A stretch of 64,000 bases of DNA from Sphingomonas_E sp042693015 (GCF_042693015.1 NZ_CP170544.1:4960001-5024000); one strand, 5' to 3'. Shown: positions 6,378-15,378, counted from the stretch's first letter. Made by a program: numbers and translations. The notes: a model not told the origin generated them from the letters alone.

Positions 6378-9224
6378 GTGGCCGTCACTTCCTGCCGCCG
6401 CGCGCGCTTCATCATTGCTGCCTTGCTGGCGGCTTCGTCCACCGCTGCTCTAGCTGCCGATGTTACCGGTGTCGTGCTTGACGGATCGAGCACCCGTGCG
6501 CTGGAAGGCGCGGAAGTCTCGATCGTCGAACTCGGCCGTAAGGTCGAAGCCAAGCGCGACGGCAGCTATCGCTTCGCGGACGTGCCGCCGGGCACCTACA
6601 CGCTGCGCGCGCACTATAGCGGCGTGGAGGATTTCAGCGAGAGCGTGACGGTTGCCGATACCGGCTTGCTCAACAAGGCAATCCTGCTCGGCGACGCGGA
6701 CAGCCTTATCCTCGTCATGGGCCAGCAGGCCAATCTGTCGAGCTCATTGTCGCGTCAGCGCGCCGCCGACGGCGTCGAAAGCGTCCTGACCCGTGACTCG
6801 ATCGGCCAGTTTCCCGACCAGAATGTCGCGGAAGCCATCCGTCGCGCGCCCGGCGTCAATGTGCTCAACGATCAGGGCGAAGGCCGCTTCATCGCGGTCC
6901 GCGGCCTTGATCCCAACCTCAACGCCGCGTCGATCAACGGCGTGCGCGTGCCGGCGCCGGAAGCCGACACCCGCTCGGTCGCGCTCGACGTCGTCGCCTC
7001 CGAACTGGTCGAGGCGATCGAGATCAAGAAATCGCTGACTCCGGACATGGACGGCGACACGATCGGCGCCTCGGTGGAAATCAAGACGACCAGTGCCTTT
7101 GATCGCCGCAAGGATCTGCTCGCGGTCTCGGTCGAAGGGTCGTACAACGACTATGCTGAATCGCTGACGCCCAAGGGCAGCGTCGATTTCTCGACCCGCA
7201 TCACCGACAATTTCGGCATCGCCGGCGGTGTCTCCTACTACAAGCGCAGGTTCGAGACCGACAATATCGAAGCCGACGACTGGAATGATGAAGGCCTCGC
7301 CGAAAGCCTCGAATATCGCGACTATGACGTCCGTCGCCTGCGCACCGGAGGCTCGCTCTCGCTCGATTGGCGGCCGAGCTCGACGACCAAGCTCTATGCC
7401 AAGGGCATCTACAACCGCTTTTCCGACCAGGAAGATCGCCGCCGGCTGGTGTTCGACCTGGGCGACGCCAATCTGGTCGATGCCGACGGCACGACGCGGG
7501 CGACCGTCAACAGCGGGGACCTGACCGACCCTGACGACGAATCCCGCATCCGCGTCGAGCGCGATCTCAAGGACCGCTTCGAGGTCCAGAAGATCCAGTC
7601 CTACCAGCTTGGCGGCGTTACCGAGACCGGCCCATGGACCTTCACTTATTCGGGCGCCTGGTCGAAGGCCACCGAAGTCGAGAACGGTTCGATCGACCCG
7701 ATCGTCTTCCGCCGCGATTTCGAGGCGGCCGAGGGCGACGACCTGACCGTCGACTTCGATTATTCGGACTACAAGATCCCGGAATATTCGGTGTCGGGTC
7801 CGAGCTCGGACGATTTTTACGATCCGTCGCAATATGAATTCGACAAGTTCGAGCGGACCACGCTGAGCGATTCCAGCGATCGCGAGTGGAATTTCCGCGG
7901 CGACGTCGCTTATGCCATTCCGTTGTCGCAGGGCACCTTCACCGTTCAGGCGGGGGGCAAGGCGCGGCTGCGGCAGAAGAATTACGATCTGACGCTCGAC
8001 GTGTTCGATGGCTTTGACGGCGATTTCACCGTTGCGGACGTGCTCGGCAAGCAGACCTATCGCCTCGCGATGATCGATCCGGTCGTCAAGAAACGCGGCG
8101 AGCGCGATTTCATCAACGCCAATATCGATGGCTTCGAAATCAACGAGATCGATAGCCTGATCGAATCCAACATCGCCGATTATCGCGTCGGTGAAGACGT
8201 CTATTCCGGTTACCTGATGGGCCGCTACGAAGCCGGTCCGCTCCGAGTGATCGGCGGTGTCCGCGTCGAGCGGACCGAGAATGATCTCGAGGGCAATTTC
8301 GTGACCTTGCTCACGGAAGGCACGGAGGTCGACGGTGTCGAGCTGGACGAGGACACGGTCGTCATCTCGCCCAATCGCATCAAGCGCCACTACACCGATT
8401 GGCTGCCCAGTGCGCTTGTCCGCTACGAAGCAAGCGATGAACTCGTCTTCCGCCTTGGTGCTTTCAAGAGCCTCGTCCGCCCCAATATCGGCCAACTCGC
8501 ACCGCGCGTTCAGGCGGAACGCGATGGCGACGATTCCGAAGTGGACATCGGCAACCCGCTGCTGAAGCCATATCGCGCCTGGAACGTCGATGTCGGCGCC
8601 GAATGGTATTTCGCGCCGTCAAGCGCGCTGCAAGGCGGCTTCTTCTACAAGAAATTGAAGGATTATATCGTCGAGCAGGCGGTCGAAGATTATGACTATA
8701 ACGGCTTCACCTATGATGAAGCCCTGATCCGCTACAACAGCGGCGATGCGGACATCACCGGCTTCGAAATCGCCTATTCGCAGGCTTTCCGTTCGCTGCC
8801 GGCGCCGTTCGATGGCCTGCTGACCAACATCAACTACACCTACACCGATGCCGACGGGGCGGTGCCGAACGAGGACGGCTCGTTCCGCAACATCCCGCTG
8901 CTCAACTCGTCCAAGCATACCTTCAACGTCGTGCTCGGTTACGAAAAGGGGCCGATCAGCATCCGCCTGGCTGGCACCTATCGCGACAAATATCTGGATG
9001 AGCTGCGCGGCAGCGCCGAGGAGGATCGCTATGTCCGCGATCACTTCCAGCTCGATGCCAGCGCGAAGTATCGCGTGATGGACAATGTCACCATCTTCGG
9101 TGAGCTGGTGAACATCAACAACGCCAAATATGTCGCCTATCAGCGCGGCCCGAACACCCGTCGCCTGCTGCAGTATGAAGAGTATAGCTTCACGGCGAAG
9201 TTCGGCATCCGCGCCAACTTCTGA
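6378..9224 (+). CDS. TonB-dependent outer-membrane receptor with N-terminal carboxypeptidase-regulatory-like domain
   Basis: A 948-residue outer-membrane receptor. GTG 6378 follows AAGGGGGAA. Residues 1-27 form a signal peptide, about 28-110 a CarboxypepD_reg-like beta-sandwich, about 125-240 the plug (FPDQNVAEAIRRAPGVNVLN, IAVRGLDPNLN, DTIGASVEIKT), and the remainder a beta-barrel that ends in Phe, as outer-membrane proteins do. It is followed after 13 bases by an exported purple-acid-phosphatase-like gene on the same strand, so the two are probably cotranscribed and the ligand may be a phosphorylated compound that the phosphatase processes. Ligand identity is inference. Confidence 0.9.
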   Translation: MAVTSCRRARFIIAALLAASSTAALAADVTGVVLDGSSTRALEGAEVSIVELGRKVEAKRDGSYRFADVPPGTYTLRAHYSGVEDFSESVTVADTGLLNKAILLGDADSLILVMGQQANLSSSLSRQRAADGVESVLTRDSIGQFPDQNVAEAIRRAPGVNVLNDQGEGRFIAVRGLDPNLNAASINGVRVPAPEADTRSVALDVVASELVEAIEIKKSLTPDMDGDTIGASVEIKTTSAFDRRKDLLAVSVEGSYNDYAESLTPKGSVDFSTRITDNFGIAGGVSYYKRRFETDNIEADDWNDEGLAESLEYRDYDVRRLRTGGSLSLDWRPSSTTKLYAKGIYNRFSDQEDRRRLVFDLGDANLVDADGTTRATVNSGDLTDPDDESRIRVERDLKDRFEVQKIQSYQLGGVTETGPWTFTYSGAWSKATEVENGSIDPIVFRRDFEAAEGDDLTVDFDYSDYKIPEYSVSGPSSDDFYDPSQYEFDKFERTTLSDSSDREWNFRGDVAYAIPLSQGTFTVQAGGKARLRQKNYDLTLDVFDGFDGDFTVADVLGKQTYRLAMIDPVVKKRGERDFINANIDGFEINEIDSLIESNIADYRVGEDVYSGYLMGRYEAGPLRVIGGVRVERTENDLEGNFVTLLTEGTEVDGVELDEDTVVISPNRIKRHYTDWLPSALVRYEASDELVFRLGAFKSLVRPNIGQLAPRVQAERDGDDSEVDIGNPLLKPYRAWNVDVGAEWYFAPSSALQGGFFYKKLKDYIVEQAVEDYDYNGFTYDEALIRYNSGDADITGFEIAYSQAFRSLPAPFDGLLTNINYTYTDADGAVPNEDGSFRNIPLLNSSKHTFNVVLGYEKGPISIRLAGTYRDKYLDELRGSAEEDRYVRDHFQLDASAKYRVMDNVTIFGELVNINNAKYVAYQRGPNTRRLLQYEEYSFTAKFGIRANF

Positions 9225-9237
9225 TCGGGACAAGCAG

Positions 9238-10662
9238 ATGGGACGCGCCGTTTCCGTGGCTGCCGTAATCGGCACGCTCCTTCTGGCCGGCATGGTATCG
9301 ACCATGCCGGCGCCTGCCGAGGTGCCGGCTGCGGCGGTGCCGCGCTCACCGGGGCTGCCTTATGCGCCGCGCACCCTGCCGGATCGCATCGTGCTGACCG
9401 CCGGTGCCGATCCGTCGCGGGAAATGGCGGTCGCCTTTCGCACCGACATGGCCCAGCTCGATGCCCAGGCGCAGATCGCGGTGGCGGTGGACGGCCCAAC
9501 CCTGGAGGAAAAGGCGAGGATCGTCGCTGGCACCAGCCGCGAGATCACCAGCGCCAACGGCCCGGCGCGTTACCATCAGGTCCGTTTCTCAGGCCTCCAG
9601 CCGGACACCGCCTATGCCTATCGTGTGAAGGGAAGTGCGGGCTGGAGCGAGTGGCTGCAATTCCGCACCGCCGCGGCTGCGGCCAAACCATTCCGCTTCC
9701 TCTATCTGGGCGACACCCAGAACGGCATTCTCACCTATGCGTCGCGCGTCATCCGCCAGGCCTTCCACGCCAATGGCGGGATAGAGCTGGTCGTCCATGC
9801 CGGCGATCTCGTCGCCCAGCGAGACGATCTCGACCATGATGACGAATGGGGCGAATGGACCCAGGCGGGCGGCTTCAATTATGCGATGGTCCCGCAGCTC
9901 CCGGCCACCGGCAACCATGAATATGTGGACCTGATCAAGCCCGACGGCAGCGAGAGCCGCAAGCTCGGGCCCTATTGGCCCCTGCAGTTCGCGCTTCCTG
10001 CCAATGGCGCGGACCCGGTCAAGGCGACAACCTATTTCGTCGACTATCAGGGCGTCCGTTTCATCATCCTCGATGGCACGGCAGCGCTCGATTTGGGCGC
10101 GCTCAATGCCCAGACCCGCTGGCTCGATGCGACGCTTGCGGCCAGCACGGCGCGCTGGAATGTGGTGCTGTTCCACCAGCCGATCTTCACCTGCGCGCGG
10201 CCCAATGACACCGCGGAGCTGAAGGCCGCGTGGAAGCCGGTCTTCGAACGGCGCAAGGTCGATCTCGTCCTGCAAGGCCATGACCATTGCTACAGCCGGT
10301 TGACCGCGGAGGCGGGGCGCGATGCTGCACGTGTTGCGCACTCGGCCGGCGTTGCCCAGGGGCCGGTCTATCTCGTCTCGGTGACGGGATCGAAGATGTA
10401 CGCGCTCAACGATCGCGCCGGCACCCAGCCCGACAAGGTGGCCGAAGCGACCGAGCTTTATCAGGTGGTCGATGTCGAAGATGCCCGGCTGCGGTTCCGC
10501 ACCTATACGGCGAGCGGTCGTCTCTATGACGGCTTCGATCTCGAACGCGGGGCCGACGGCAATAACCGCCTGAAGGAACTCGATGAGCCGATGATCCCGT
10601 TGCGTCGATGCGAGGGCGCCGTGGGGCCGGACGGCGGAGTCTGCGTCAGCCGAGCAAAATAG
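9238..10662 (+). CDS. Secreted purple-acid-phosphatase-like metallophosphoesterase
   Basis: A 474-residue exported protein. A signal peptide covers about residues 1-27. A fibronectin-like N-terminal PAP domain follows (about 50-145, with VRFSGLQPDTAYAYRVKG), then the calcineurin-like catalytic domain with its metal motifs in order: LGDTQNG, HAGDLV, TGNHEY, LFHQPIF and QGHDHCYSR. It should hydrolyse phosphomonoesters in the periplasm or outside the cell using a dinuclear metal site. ATG 9238 lies 13 bases after the receptor stop. Pairing with a TonB receptor suggests scavenging of organic phosphate. Confidence 0.87.
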   Translation: MGRAVSVAAVIGTLLLAGMVSTMPAPAEVPAAAVPRSPGLPYAPRTLPDRIVLTAGADPSREMAVAFRTDMAQLDAQAQIAVAVDGPTLEEKARIVAGTSREITSANGPARYHQVRFSGLQPDTAYAYRVKGSAGWSEWLQFRTAAAAAKPFRFLYLGDTQNGILTYASRVIRQAFHANGGIELVVHAGDLVAQRDDLDHDDEWGEWTQAGGFNYAMVPQLPATGNHEYVDLIKPDGSESRKLGPYWPLQFALPANGADPVKATTYFVDYQGVRFIILDGTAALDLGALNAQTRWLDATLAASTARWNVVLFHQPIFTCARPNDTAELKAAWKPVFERRKVDLVLQGHDHCYSRLTAEAGRDAARVAHSAGVAQGPVYLVSVTGSKMYALNDRAGTQPDKVAEATELYQVVDVEDARLRFRTYTASGRLYDGFDLERGADGNNRLKELDEPMIPLRRCEGAVGPDGGVCVSRAK

Positions 10663-10753
10663 AACGGAGCGCCTCCGCCCCATCCAAATGGACCGGCGCT
10701 TTCGATTGCGAGCATGTCATACTCCCTCGAAACATTGCTGAGAGGATGAGGAC

Positions 10754-11656
10754 ATGCTCCGCACGAAGGCGTTGCCGAATATCGGCCAGGAGGTGCTGGG
10801 GCTCGATCTGAACGAGGACGTGGATGAGGCGACGACGCGTCAGTTGCTCGCAATCTGGCGGGAAGCAGGCGTCGTCCTGTTCCGGGGCGTCGGCACATCG
10901 CCGGAAACGCTGCTGAAACTCAGCCGCTGTTTCGGCGAGCTTGAGCCGCATCCGATCGAAAGCCTCCGTCTCCCCGGCCATCCCGAGCTGATCCTGCTCA
11001 CCAACAAGGGCGGCCTGCGCGGCCCGGTTTATGCGTTTGACGGCGTGCCGACCTATGGCCGCATCCCCTGGCACACCGATCTCGCCTTTCAGGAGGTGCC
11101 GAATGCCGGCGCGCTTCTCAACATGGTGCACAAGGCCGAAGTGGGCGGCAGCACCGCCTGGCTGGATACGGCGCGCGCCTATCAGGCGCTCGACGACGGG
11201 CTGAAGCGGCGCCTGGGAGGTGTCGAGGCGCGGTTCGAATTCTGCTCGGATCTCGCCAGAATGAAGTTCGCCAATCCGGGCGGCACCCGCGTCGGCGATT
11301 CAAAGGCGAACTTCCCCGATTATCCGCCGCTCGCGCGTCCGATCGTGTGGCAGCATCCGGTGACGCAGGTCGCCATCATGAACATCTGCCCGCTCAATAT
11401 TCAGGGCATCGTCGGGATGGACGAGGCCCAGGGCAACGAGCTCATCGAGGCGCTGATCGAAGCCGTGATCCAGCCGCAATTCATCTATGAGCATGCCTGG
11501 CAGGAAGGCGACGTCATCCTGTGGGACAATTACCGCATGATGCACAGTGCGATGGGACATCCCGTCGATGTCATCCGCGTCGTCCATCGCACGACATTGC
11601 GCGGCCATGCCCAGGCTGGCCGCATTCTCGACGTTGCGGGGCGCGACGCGGCCTGA
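10754..11656 (+). CDS. TauD/TfdA-family Fe(II)/2-oxoglutarate dioxygenase
   Basis: A 300-residue non-haem iron oxygenase. The facial triad is visible: His107 and Asp109 in WHTDLAF and distal His278 in VVHRTTLRG, with Arg283 for 2-oxoglutarate. Length and spacing fit the TauD/TfdA family, which hydroxylates taurine, aryloxyacetates and other small acids; the substrate cannot be told. ATG 10754 follows GAGAGGATGAGGAC. The 91-base gap to the phosphatase leaves operon membership open. Confidence 0.85.
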   Translation: MLRTKALPNIGQEVLGLDLNEDVDEATTRQLLAIWREAGVVLFRGVGTSPETLLKLSRCFGELEPHPIESLRLPGHPELILLTNKGGLRGPVYAFDGVPTYGRIPWHTDLAFQEVPNAGALLNMVHKAEVGGSTAWLDTARAYQALDDGLKRRLGGVEARFEFCSDLARMKFANPGGTRVGDSKANFPDYPPLARPIVWQHPVTQVAIMNICPLNIQGIVGMDEAQGNELIEALIEAVIQPQFIYEHAWQEGDVILWDNYRMMHSAMGHPVDVIRVVHRTTLRGHAQAGRILDVAGRDAA

Positions 11657-11659
11657 GCC

Positions 11660-11863
11660 TCAGGCTGAAGCGACTCCGTCCACGTCGATCAGGTCGTCGG
11701 CAACCACGACGCCGCGCACCCGAACCCGCTTCTCGACATGCTCGACCGGCACGCGGTGCAGATCGAGGCCGATGCGGCCACCCTGGTCGCGGCGAAGCGC
11801 GAAGCCGCCGCCCGACCGTATGAGCGTGCCTGTCTCGTCGATGCGGGTGCCAATCGTTTCCAT
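11660..11863 (-). CDS. Small DUF5818-like protein
   Basis: A 67-residue protein (METIGTRIDETGTLIRSGGG...) resembling the short sphingomonad DUF5818 proteins: a TGTL.R.GGGFALR segment, a V.VRGVVV strand, and an acidic DLIDVDG end, suggesting a small OB-like beta-barrel. Function unknown. It converges on the TauD-type gene with 3 bases between the stops. The start is uncertain: Met at 11863 begins at the conserved part, Met at 11875 would add four residues, and neither has a strong ribosome site. The region 11864-12171 holds no other gene, only a CGCCAT-T-ATGGCG palindrome at 12034-12046. Confidence 0.55.
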   Translation of the reverse strand: METIGTRIDETGTLIRSGGGFALRRDQGGRIGLDLHRVPVEHVEKRVRVRGVVVADDLIDVDGVASA

Positions 11864-12171
11864 GGTGCCAACCATAAGGCAGGCGCGCCGATTCGCCGAG
11901 ACGAAGGGAGGGCAAATGGAGGTTAACGGGCCAAAATCGAGGTTGCGGCAAATGATGCGCCGCGAAATATGACGACGCTCCGCCATGCCTCGCCGTTCCG
12001 ATCCGGGATATCACCTGATTCAGGCGCATATTTCGCCATTATGGCGTCGCCAACGCTTCAGAAGACGCAGTTGCCTTTGTCGCAAGGTGTGAGGTTTGCC
12101 ACAGATAAAGGGCTTGCCCCAAGCTAAGCCATTGGTCTGCCCGCTTGGGGCTGGCGCATGTGGGGTGTGCC

Positions 12172-12468
12172 ATGGAGCAAGCCTGCGAAGCCAATGTCGA
12201 TCGCGTCGCCCGCACCATGGCAGCGAGCGCGGGTATCGATTGGGACAGCCTGAACGACCATCCCGGCTATGCCCGCAATTATTGGCGGGAGCGCGCCCGC
12301 GCGGTTAGCGCCACCGTCCGGAGTGAACAGGCGGCGTTGATCGATGCTGACGTTGGCCCTGCTGCATCGCGCTTGCGTCAATTGCTCGACCGGCGCGCCT
12401 TCGATCGCTGCGGTCCGCTTGCTGCCGGCGACATCCGTCTCGTCCTCGACGCGCTTGGTTGGGCGTGA
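12172..12468 (+). CDS. Hypothetical protein
   Basis: A 98-residue soluble protein, helical and charged (MEQACEANVDRVARTMAAS...), with no signal peptide, membrane segment or recognised motif. The end GDIRLVLDALGW is helical. The start at 12172 is preceded by GGGGTGTGCC. It ends eight bases before a strong hairpin (12476-12505) that would terminate it. Coding character is supported by high third-position GC and the adjacent terminator. Confidence 0.55.
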   Translation: MEQACEANVDRVARTMAASAGIDWDSLNDHPGYARNYWRERARAVSATVRSEQAALIDADVGPAASRLRQLLDRRAFDRCGPLAAGDIRLVLDALGWA

Positions 12469-12475
12469 AAGCAAA

Positions 12476-12505
12476 ACCGCCGGCCACCTTGCGGTAGCCG
12501 GCGGT
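12476..12505. terminator. Bidirectional rho-independent terminator
   Basis: Arms ACCGCCGGCCACC (12476-12488) and GGTAGCCGGCGGT (12493-12505) pair at 12 of 13 positions around a TTGC loop. On the minus strand the stem runs into TTTTGCTTT, so it best serves the PEP-CTERM gene at 12535-13158; it also closes the plus-strand gene ending at 12468. Confidence 0.8.
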
Positions 12506-12534
12506 CTTGTGCGCTGAAGTCAGCTGAGCGCGGA

Positions 12535-13158
12535 TCAGGCGATCTGCGCAGTCGCCTCGCGGCGGCGGCTGCGCAGCCCCGCACCCACCAGGCCGAAGCC
12601 CGCGAGCATCATCGCCCAGGTGGCGGGTTCCGGAACCGGCGTCACGGCCAGGTTATCGACTTCGAACGAGTTCGAGCTCGACGAGAGGCGCAGGCCGACG
12701 ATCGTCTGGCCGGCGTCGGCGGTCACGAGAATGCGGCCGTTCGAGTTCGGGCTGTGCTGATCGCCATTGGCGTCGCCACCGAAGATGTCGTCGCCGCTGA
12801 TGTCCTGGCTGGTGCCATCGGCGAACAGCAGGGTCAGCGTGTTGTAGCTGTCGAGCGAGCCGACATCGAGACCGAACGAAGCCGCCTGGCCAAGGCTGAT
12901 ATCAGCGTGGCCGCCGCCGAGGATCGACAGATAGCGGGTGGCATCGCCCGGATCGGGCTGCGCGCCCTCGCCCGAGGAGCCCGTCAGGAACTTGAAGTTG
13001 TTGCCCGAAACCAGCGCATCGTCGGCACCGTTGAAATCGGCGACGAGGGTCTGGCCCGACTGCACGCCATACTGGCCGTCGGTGAAGATGAAGGTCGCGG
13101 CCTGGGCCGAGGTTGCGGCGCCGGAGAGCGCCAGAGCGAGAGCAAGCTTCTTAAACAT
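12535..13158 (-). CDS. PEPxxWA-CTERM sorting-signal protein
   Basis: A 207-residue exported protein. Signal peptide about residues 1-20 (MFKKLALALALSGAATSAQA), a beta-rich middle with no known domain, and at the C-terminus the sorting tail VPEPATWAMMLAGFGLVGAG followed by basic residues (RSRRRE). Proteins with this tail are processed by exosortase-type systems and anchored or released at the surface. AAGGACG precedes the ATG. A sigma-54 site lies upstream at 13231-13249 and a terminator downstream, so it is a single-gene unit. Confidence 0.88.
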   Translation of the reverse strand: MFKKLALALALSGAATSAQAATFIFTDGQYGVQSGQTLVADFNGADDALVSGNNFKFLTGSSGEGAQPDPGDATRYLSILGGGHADISLGQAASFGLDVGSLDSYNTLTLLFADGTSQDISGDDIFGGDANGDQHSPNSNGRILVTADAGQTIVGLRLSSSSNSFEVDNLAVTPVPEPATWAMMLAGFGLVGAGLRSRRREATAQIA

Positions 13159-13230
13159 AACTTCTACGTCCTTTTCCCACGGCGCTGGATCGCCACGTGT
13201 CGATCGGCCCCGCCGCTCGTGCCGGCCCTT

Positions 13231-13249
13231 GCAAGCAGGAGCCGTGCCA
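13231..13249 (-). promoter_or_regulatory. Sigma-54 promoter of the PEP-CTERM gene
   Basis: On the minus strand TGGCACGGCTCCTGCT matches the RpoN consensus TGGCACG-N4-TTGCW with one mismatch and exact GG-N10-GC spacing. Transcription would begin near 13223, leaving a 5' leader of about 65 bases. The other PEP-CTERM gene of the window (22869-23462) shows no comparable site. Sigma-54 control of PEP-CTERM genes by the PrsK/PrsR system is known in other bacteria. Confidence 0.65.
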
Positions 13250-13389
13250 ATTGGTCAAACTGTCCGGAATCCGCTCTATTTAGTGATGGTTAACCAAGTC
13301 GAGGTTTCACGAGTGTAAATTGTGCCGACTCTTTCGACGGCTTTCACGGCCGGACCTCAGGCTATACGGAAGGCGGCAAGGAGACAGGC

Positions 13390-13944
13390 ATGATCGAGAC
13401 CGCGCGGTTGATTCTCAAACCCCTGACCGAGGCCGACAAGGACTGGGCGGCCGCCCAATGCGCCGATCCGGAGGTAATGACCTATCTGGGCGGGCCGATG
13501 GCGCGCGAACTGAGCGACGAAAAGATCGACAAGATGATCCGGCTGCAGGCCGACCGCGGGTTCAGCTTCTTCGGCCTGTTCAGGAAGGAGGATGACCGGC
13601 CGATCGGTCTGTGCGGCCTCAAGCTGTTCGATGCCGAAGGCGCGACGTTGCCGGGTGAACTGGAGGTCGGCTGGCGGATCGACAAGGATTGCTGGGGGCA
13701 GGGCTATGCGCGCGAGGCCGCGTCGGCCTCGCTCGATTTCGCGTTCGGGGTGGTCAAGGGCGAACGGGTGATCGCCATCACCAGCCAGCGCAACACCGCC
13801 TCCTGGGGGCTGATGGAGCGGCTGGGCATGACGCGCCGGCCCGATCTCGATTTCGACGATCCTCGCTTCGGGCCGGAGGACAATCCCACCATCCTCTACC
13901 TAATCGAGGCCAGGGATTGGGAGGTCGGCGCATGGAAGGCGTGA
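13390..13944 (+). CDS. GNAT-family N-acetyltransferase, RimJ/RimL-like
   Basis: A 184-residue acetyltransferase (Acetyltransf_3 type) that starts with the typical ETARLILKPLTEADKD and has the acetyl-CoA binding segment GWRIDKDCWGQGYAREAA, followed by NTASWGLMERLGM. It would transfer acetyl from acetyl-CoA to a protein N-terminus, antibiotic or small amine; the acceptor is not evident. AAGGAG stands before ATG 13390. It overlaps the carbonic-anhydrase gene by 13 bases, so the two are translationally coupled. Confidence 0.85.
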   Translation: MIETARLILKPLTEADKDWAAAQCADPEVMTYLGGPMARELSDEKIDKMIRLQADRGFSFFGLFRKEDDRPIGLCGLKLFDAEGATLPGELEVGWRIDKDCWGQGYAREAASASLDFAFGVVKGERVIAITSQRNTASWGLMERLGMTRRPDLDFDDPRFGPEDNPTILYLIEARDWEVGAWKA

Positions 13945-14468
13945 CGATCCTGCCGTTCCGCGGCGTTTCGCCGGACATTGCCAGGGCTGGCTTCATCGCG
14001 CCCGGCGCGCGGCTGATTGGCGATGTCACTTTGGGGGAGGGGGCCAGCGTCTGGTACAATTGCGTGCTGCGCGGCGATGTCGCCCCGATCAGCGTCGGCG
14101 CCCGCACCAATATCCAGGACGGCACCATCGTCCATGTCACGACGAAGCAATATGATACGGTGATCGGCGAGGATTGCCTGATCGGCCACCTCGCCATCGT
14201 CCATGGCTGTCGCCTCCACGATCGCGCCTTTGTGGGCCTCGGCGCGATCGTCATGGACGGCTGCGAGATCGAAAGCGATGCGATGCTGGCGGCGGGCGCG
14301 ATGCTGACGCCGGGCAAGCGCATTCCCTCCGGCCAGATGTGGGCGGGGCGCCCTGCCAAATATGTCCGCGATCTCACCGCCGAACAGCTTGCGGGGCAGC
14401 AGGCCGGCGTCGCCAATTATGTCCGGCTCGCCCGCGAACATGCGCAGGCGGTGCAAGGTCAGGGCTGA
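13932..14468 (+). CDS. Gamma-class carbonic anhydrase-like hexapeptide protein
   Basis: A 178-residue left-handed beta-helix protein with imperfect hexapeptide repeats. The three zinc ligands expected in gamma-carbonic anhydrases are present: His68 (GTIVHVTT), His86 and His91 (IGHLAIVHGC). It also has the family end block AAGAMLTPGKRIPSGQMW and AGRPAKYVRDLT. It may hydrate CO2 or act as an acyltransferase-like relative (YrdA/CaiE group). ATG 13932 lies inside the end of the GNAT gene; a much longer upstream frame is only the shadow of GNAT. Confidence 0.88.
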   Translation: MEGVTILPFRGVSPDIARAGFIAPGARLIGDVTLGEGASVWYNCVLRGDVAPISVGARTNIQDGTIVHVTTKQYDTVIGEDCLIGHLAIVHGCRLHDRAFVGLGAIVMDGCEIESDAMLAAGAMLTPGKRIPSGQMWAGRPAKYVRDLTAEQLAGQQAGVANYVRLAREHAQAVQGQG

Positions 14469-14968
14469 GTCAGCGCCGCCGTCAGCGCGTTGAACGCGGT
14501 GCGCTGCTCATCGTCGAGCGCGGATATCTTCGCCCAGGCATCGGCGAGGGCTGGGGAAGGCGCGCCGCCGGCCGCGACCATCATCTCGTCGAGGCTGGCG
14601 AGCGCGGTCGTCACCGGACCCCGCGTCTGATCGAGCCGGCTGAGCGCCTGCTGCGCTGCGACCCATGCCTCGCTGTCGACCGCCTTCCCCGATGCGGAAG
14701 ATACCGCACGCTTCGCGGCGGCCAGTTCTTCGGTGAAGCGGCCGCGCGCGGATTCGGCCGCGGCAGTCTGCGTCGCGATCTGCGCGTCAGTGGGCGCATT
14801 GGCGGCGGGTATCGGCTCGCTTGATTCGGGCGCAGGCTCCTCGATCGACAATTTTTCCACCGGGCGTGGCGCCAGCGAAGGATAGGTTTGCCCCGTCTGG
14901 CCGCATCCGGGCAGCATCACGAGCATCAGAAGCGCGGCGTGCAGCGCGGACTTGGAGGTTCGATCCAT
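14459..14968 (-). CDS. Hypothetical lipoprotein
   Basis: A 169-residue protein with a lipoprotein signal: positive start, hydrophobic helix and lipobox LMLPGC (Cys at about 22). A Pro/Glu-rich linker follows, then an Ala-rich helical region (about 60-165), possibly a coiled coil. No family recognised. Its 3' end overlaps the 3' end of the carbonic-anhydrase gene by 10 bases on the opposite strand. Confidence 0.65.
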   Translation of the reverse strand: MDRTSKSALHAALLMLVMLPGCGQTGQTYPSLAPRPVEKLSIEEPAPESSEPIPAANAPTDAQIATQTAAAESARGRFTEELAAAKRAVSSASGKAVDSEAWVAAQQALSRLDQTRGPVTTALASLDEMMVAAGGAPSPALADAWAKISALDDEQRTAFNALTAALTQP

Positions 14969-15049
14969 GCCATGGCTTTAAGGCCGCAAATTATCCGCGG
15001 CAACGGGGTTGCGCTGCATCGAAGTCCCGACTAATAGCGCCACTCCAAC

Positions 15050-15126
15050 GCGCCCGTAGCTCAGCTGGATAGAGCATCAGACTACGAATCTGAGGGTCGG
15101 ACGTTCGAATCGTTCCGGGCGCGCCA
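15050..15126 (+). tRNA. tRNA-Arg(ACG)
   Basis: A complete 77-base cloverleaf. The acceptor GCGCCCG pairs with CGGGCGC, the discriminator is G and CCA is encoded at 15124-15126. D-arm AGCTCAGCTGGATAGAGC; anticodon arm TCAGA-CTACGAA-TCTGA with anticodon ACG (read as ICG for CGU/CGC/CGA); T-arm with TTCGAAT. A terminator hairpin follows directly. Confidence 0.97.
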
Positions 15127-15130
15127 ACAT

Positions 15131-15170
15131 CCCCCGCCAAGGTCATCCGAGCTGGCGGGGGTTTGTGTTT
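15131..15170 (+). terminator. Rho-independent terminator of tRNA-Arg
   Basis: CCCCCGCCA (15131-15139) and TGGCGGGGG (15153-15161) form a perfect 9-bp stem, followed by TTTGTGTTT. It starts five bases after the tRNA CCA end. The remaining gap to 15378 is AT-richer than its surroundings and shows no gene. Confidence 0.85.
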
Positions 15171-15378
15171 CTGGCGATGGTGGACGCGGCGGGTGCGGCG
15201 ATAGCAAATGGACGCTGCCTGACCACCCTTGTTATCCAGCAATATTCTGGTCGATTTTTCGCCATGATCGAAATCAATCCAAAACGGATTCGTCTTTTGT
15301 CGAAACGATTCGCAGTAAATGTGTGATTTGCTATTTTCCGTCGAGCTTTGATCCAGTCCTTATTGACGGAGAAGCTTT

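Noticed and set aside
6744..8495. 583-residue minus-strand frame inside the first TonB receptor
   Set aside because: Shadow frame with repetitive Ile/Asp/Val composition and no recognisable domain.
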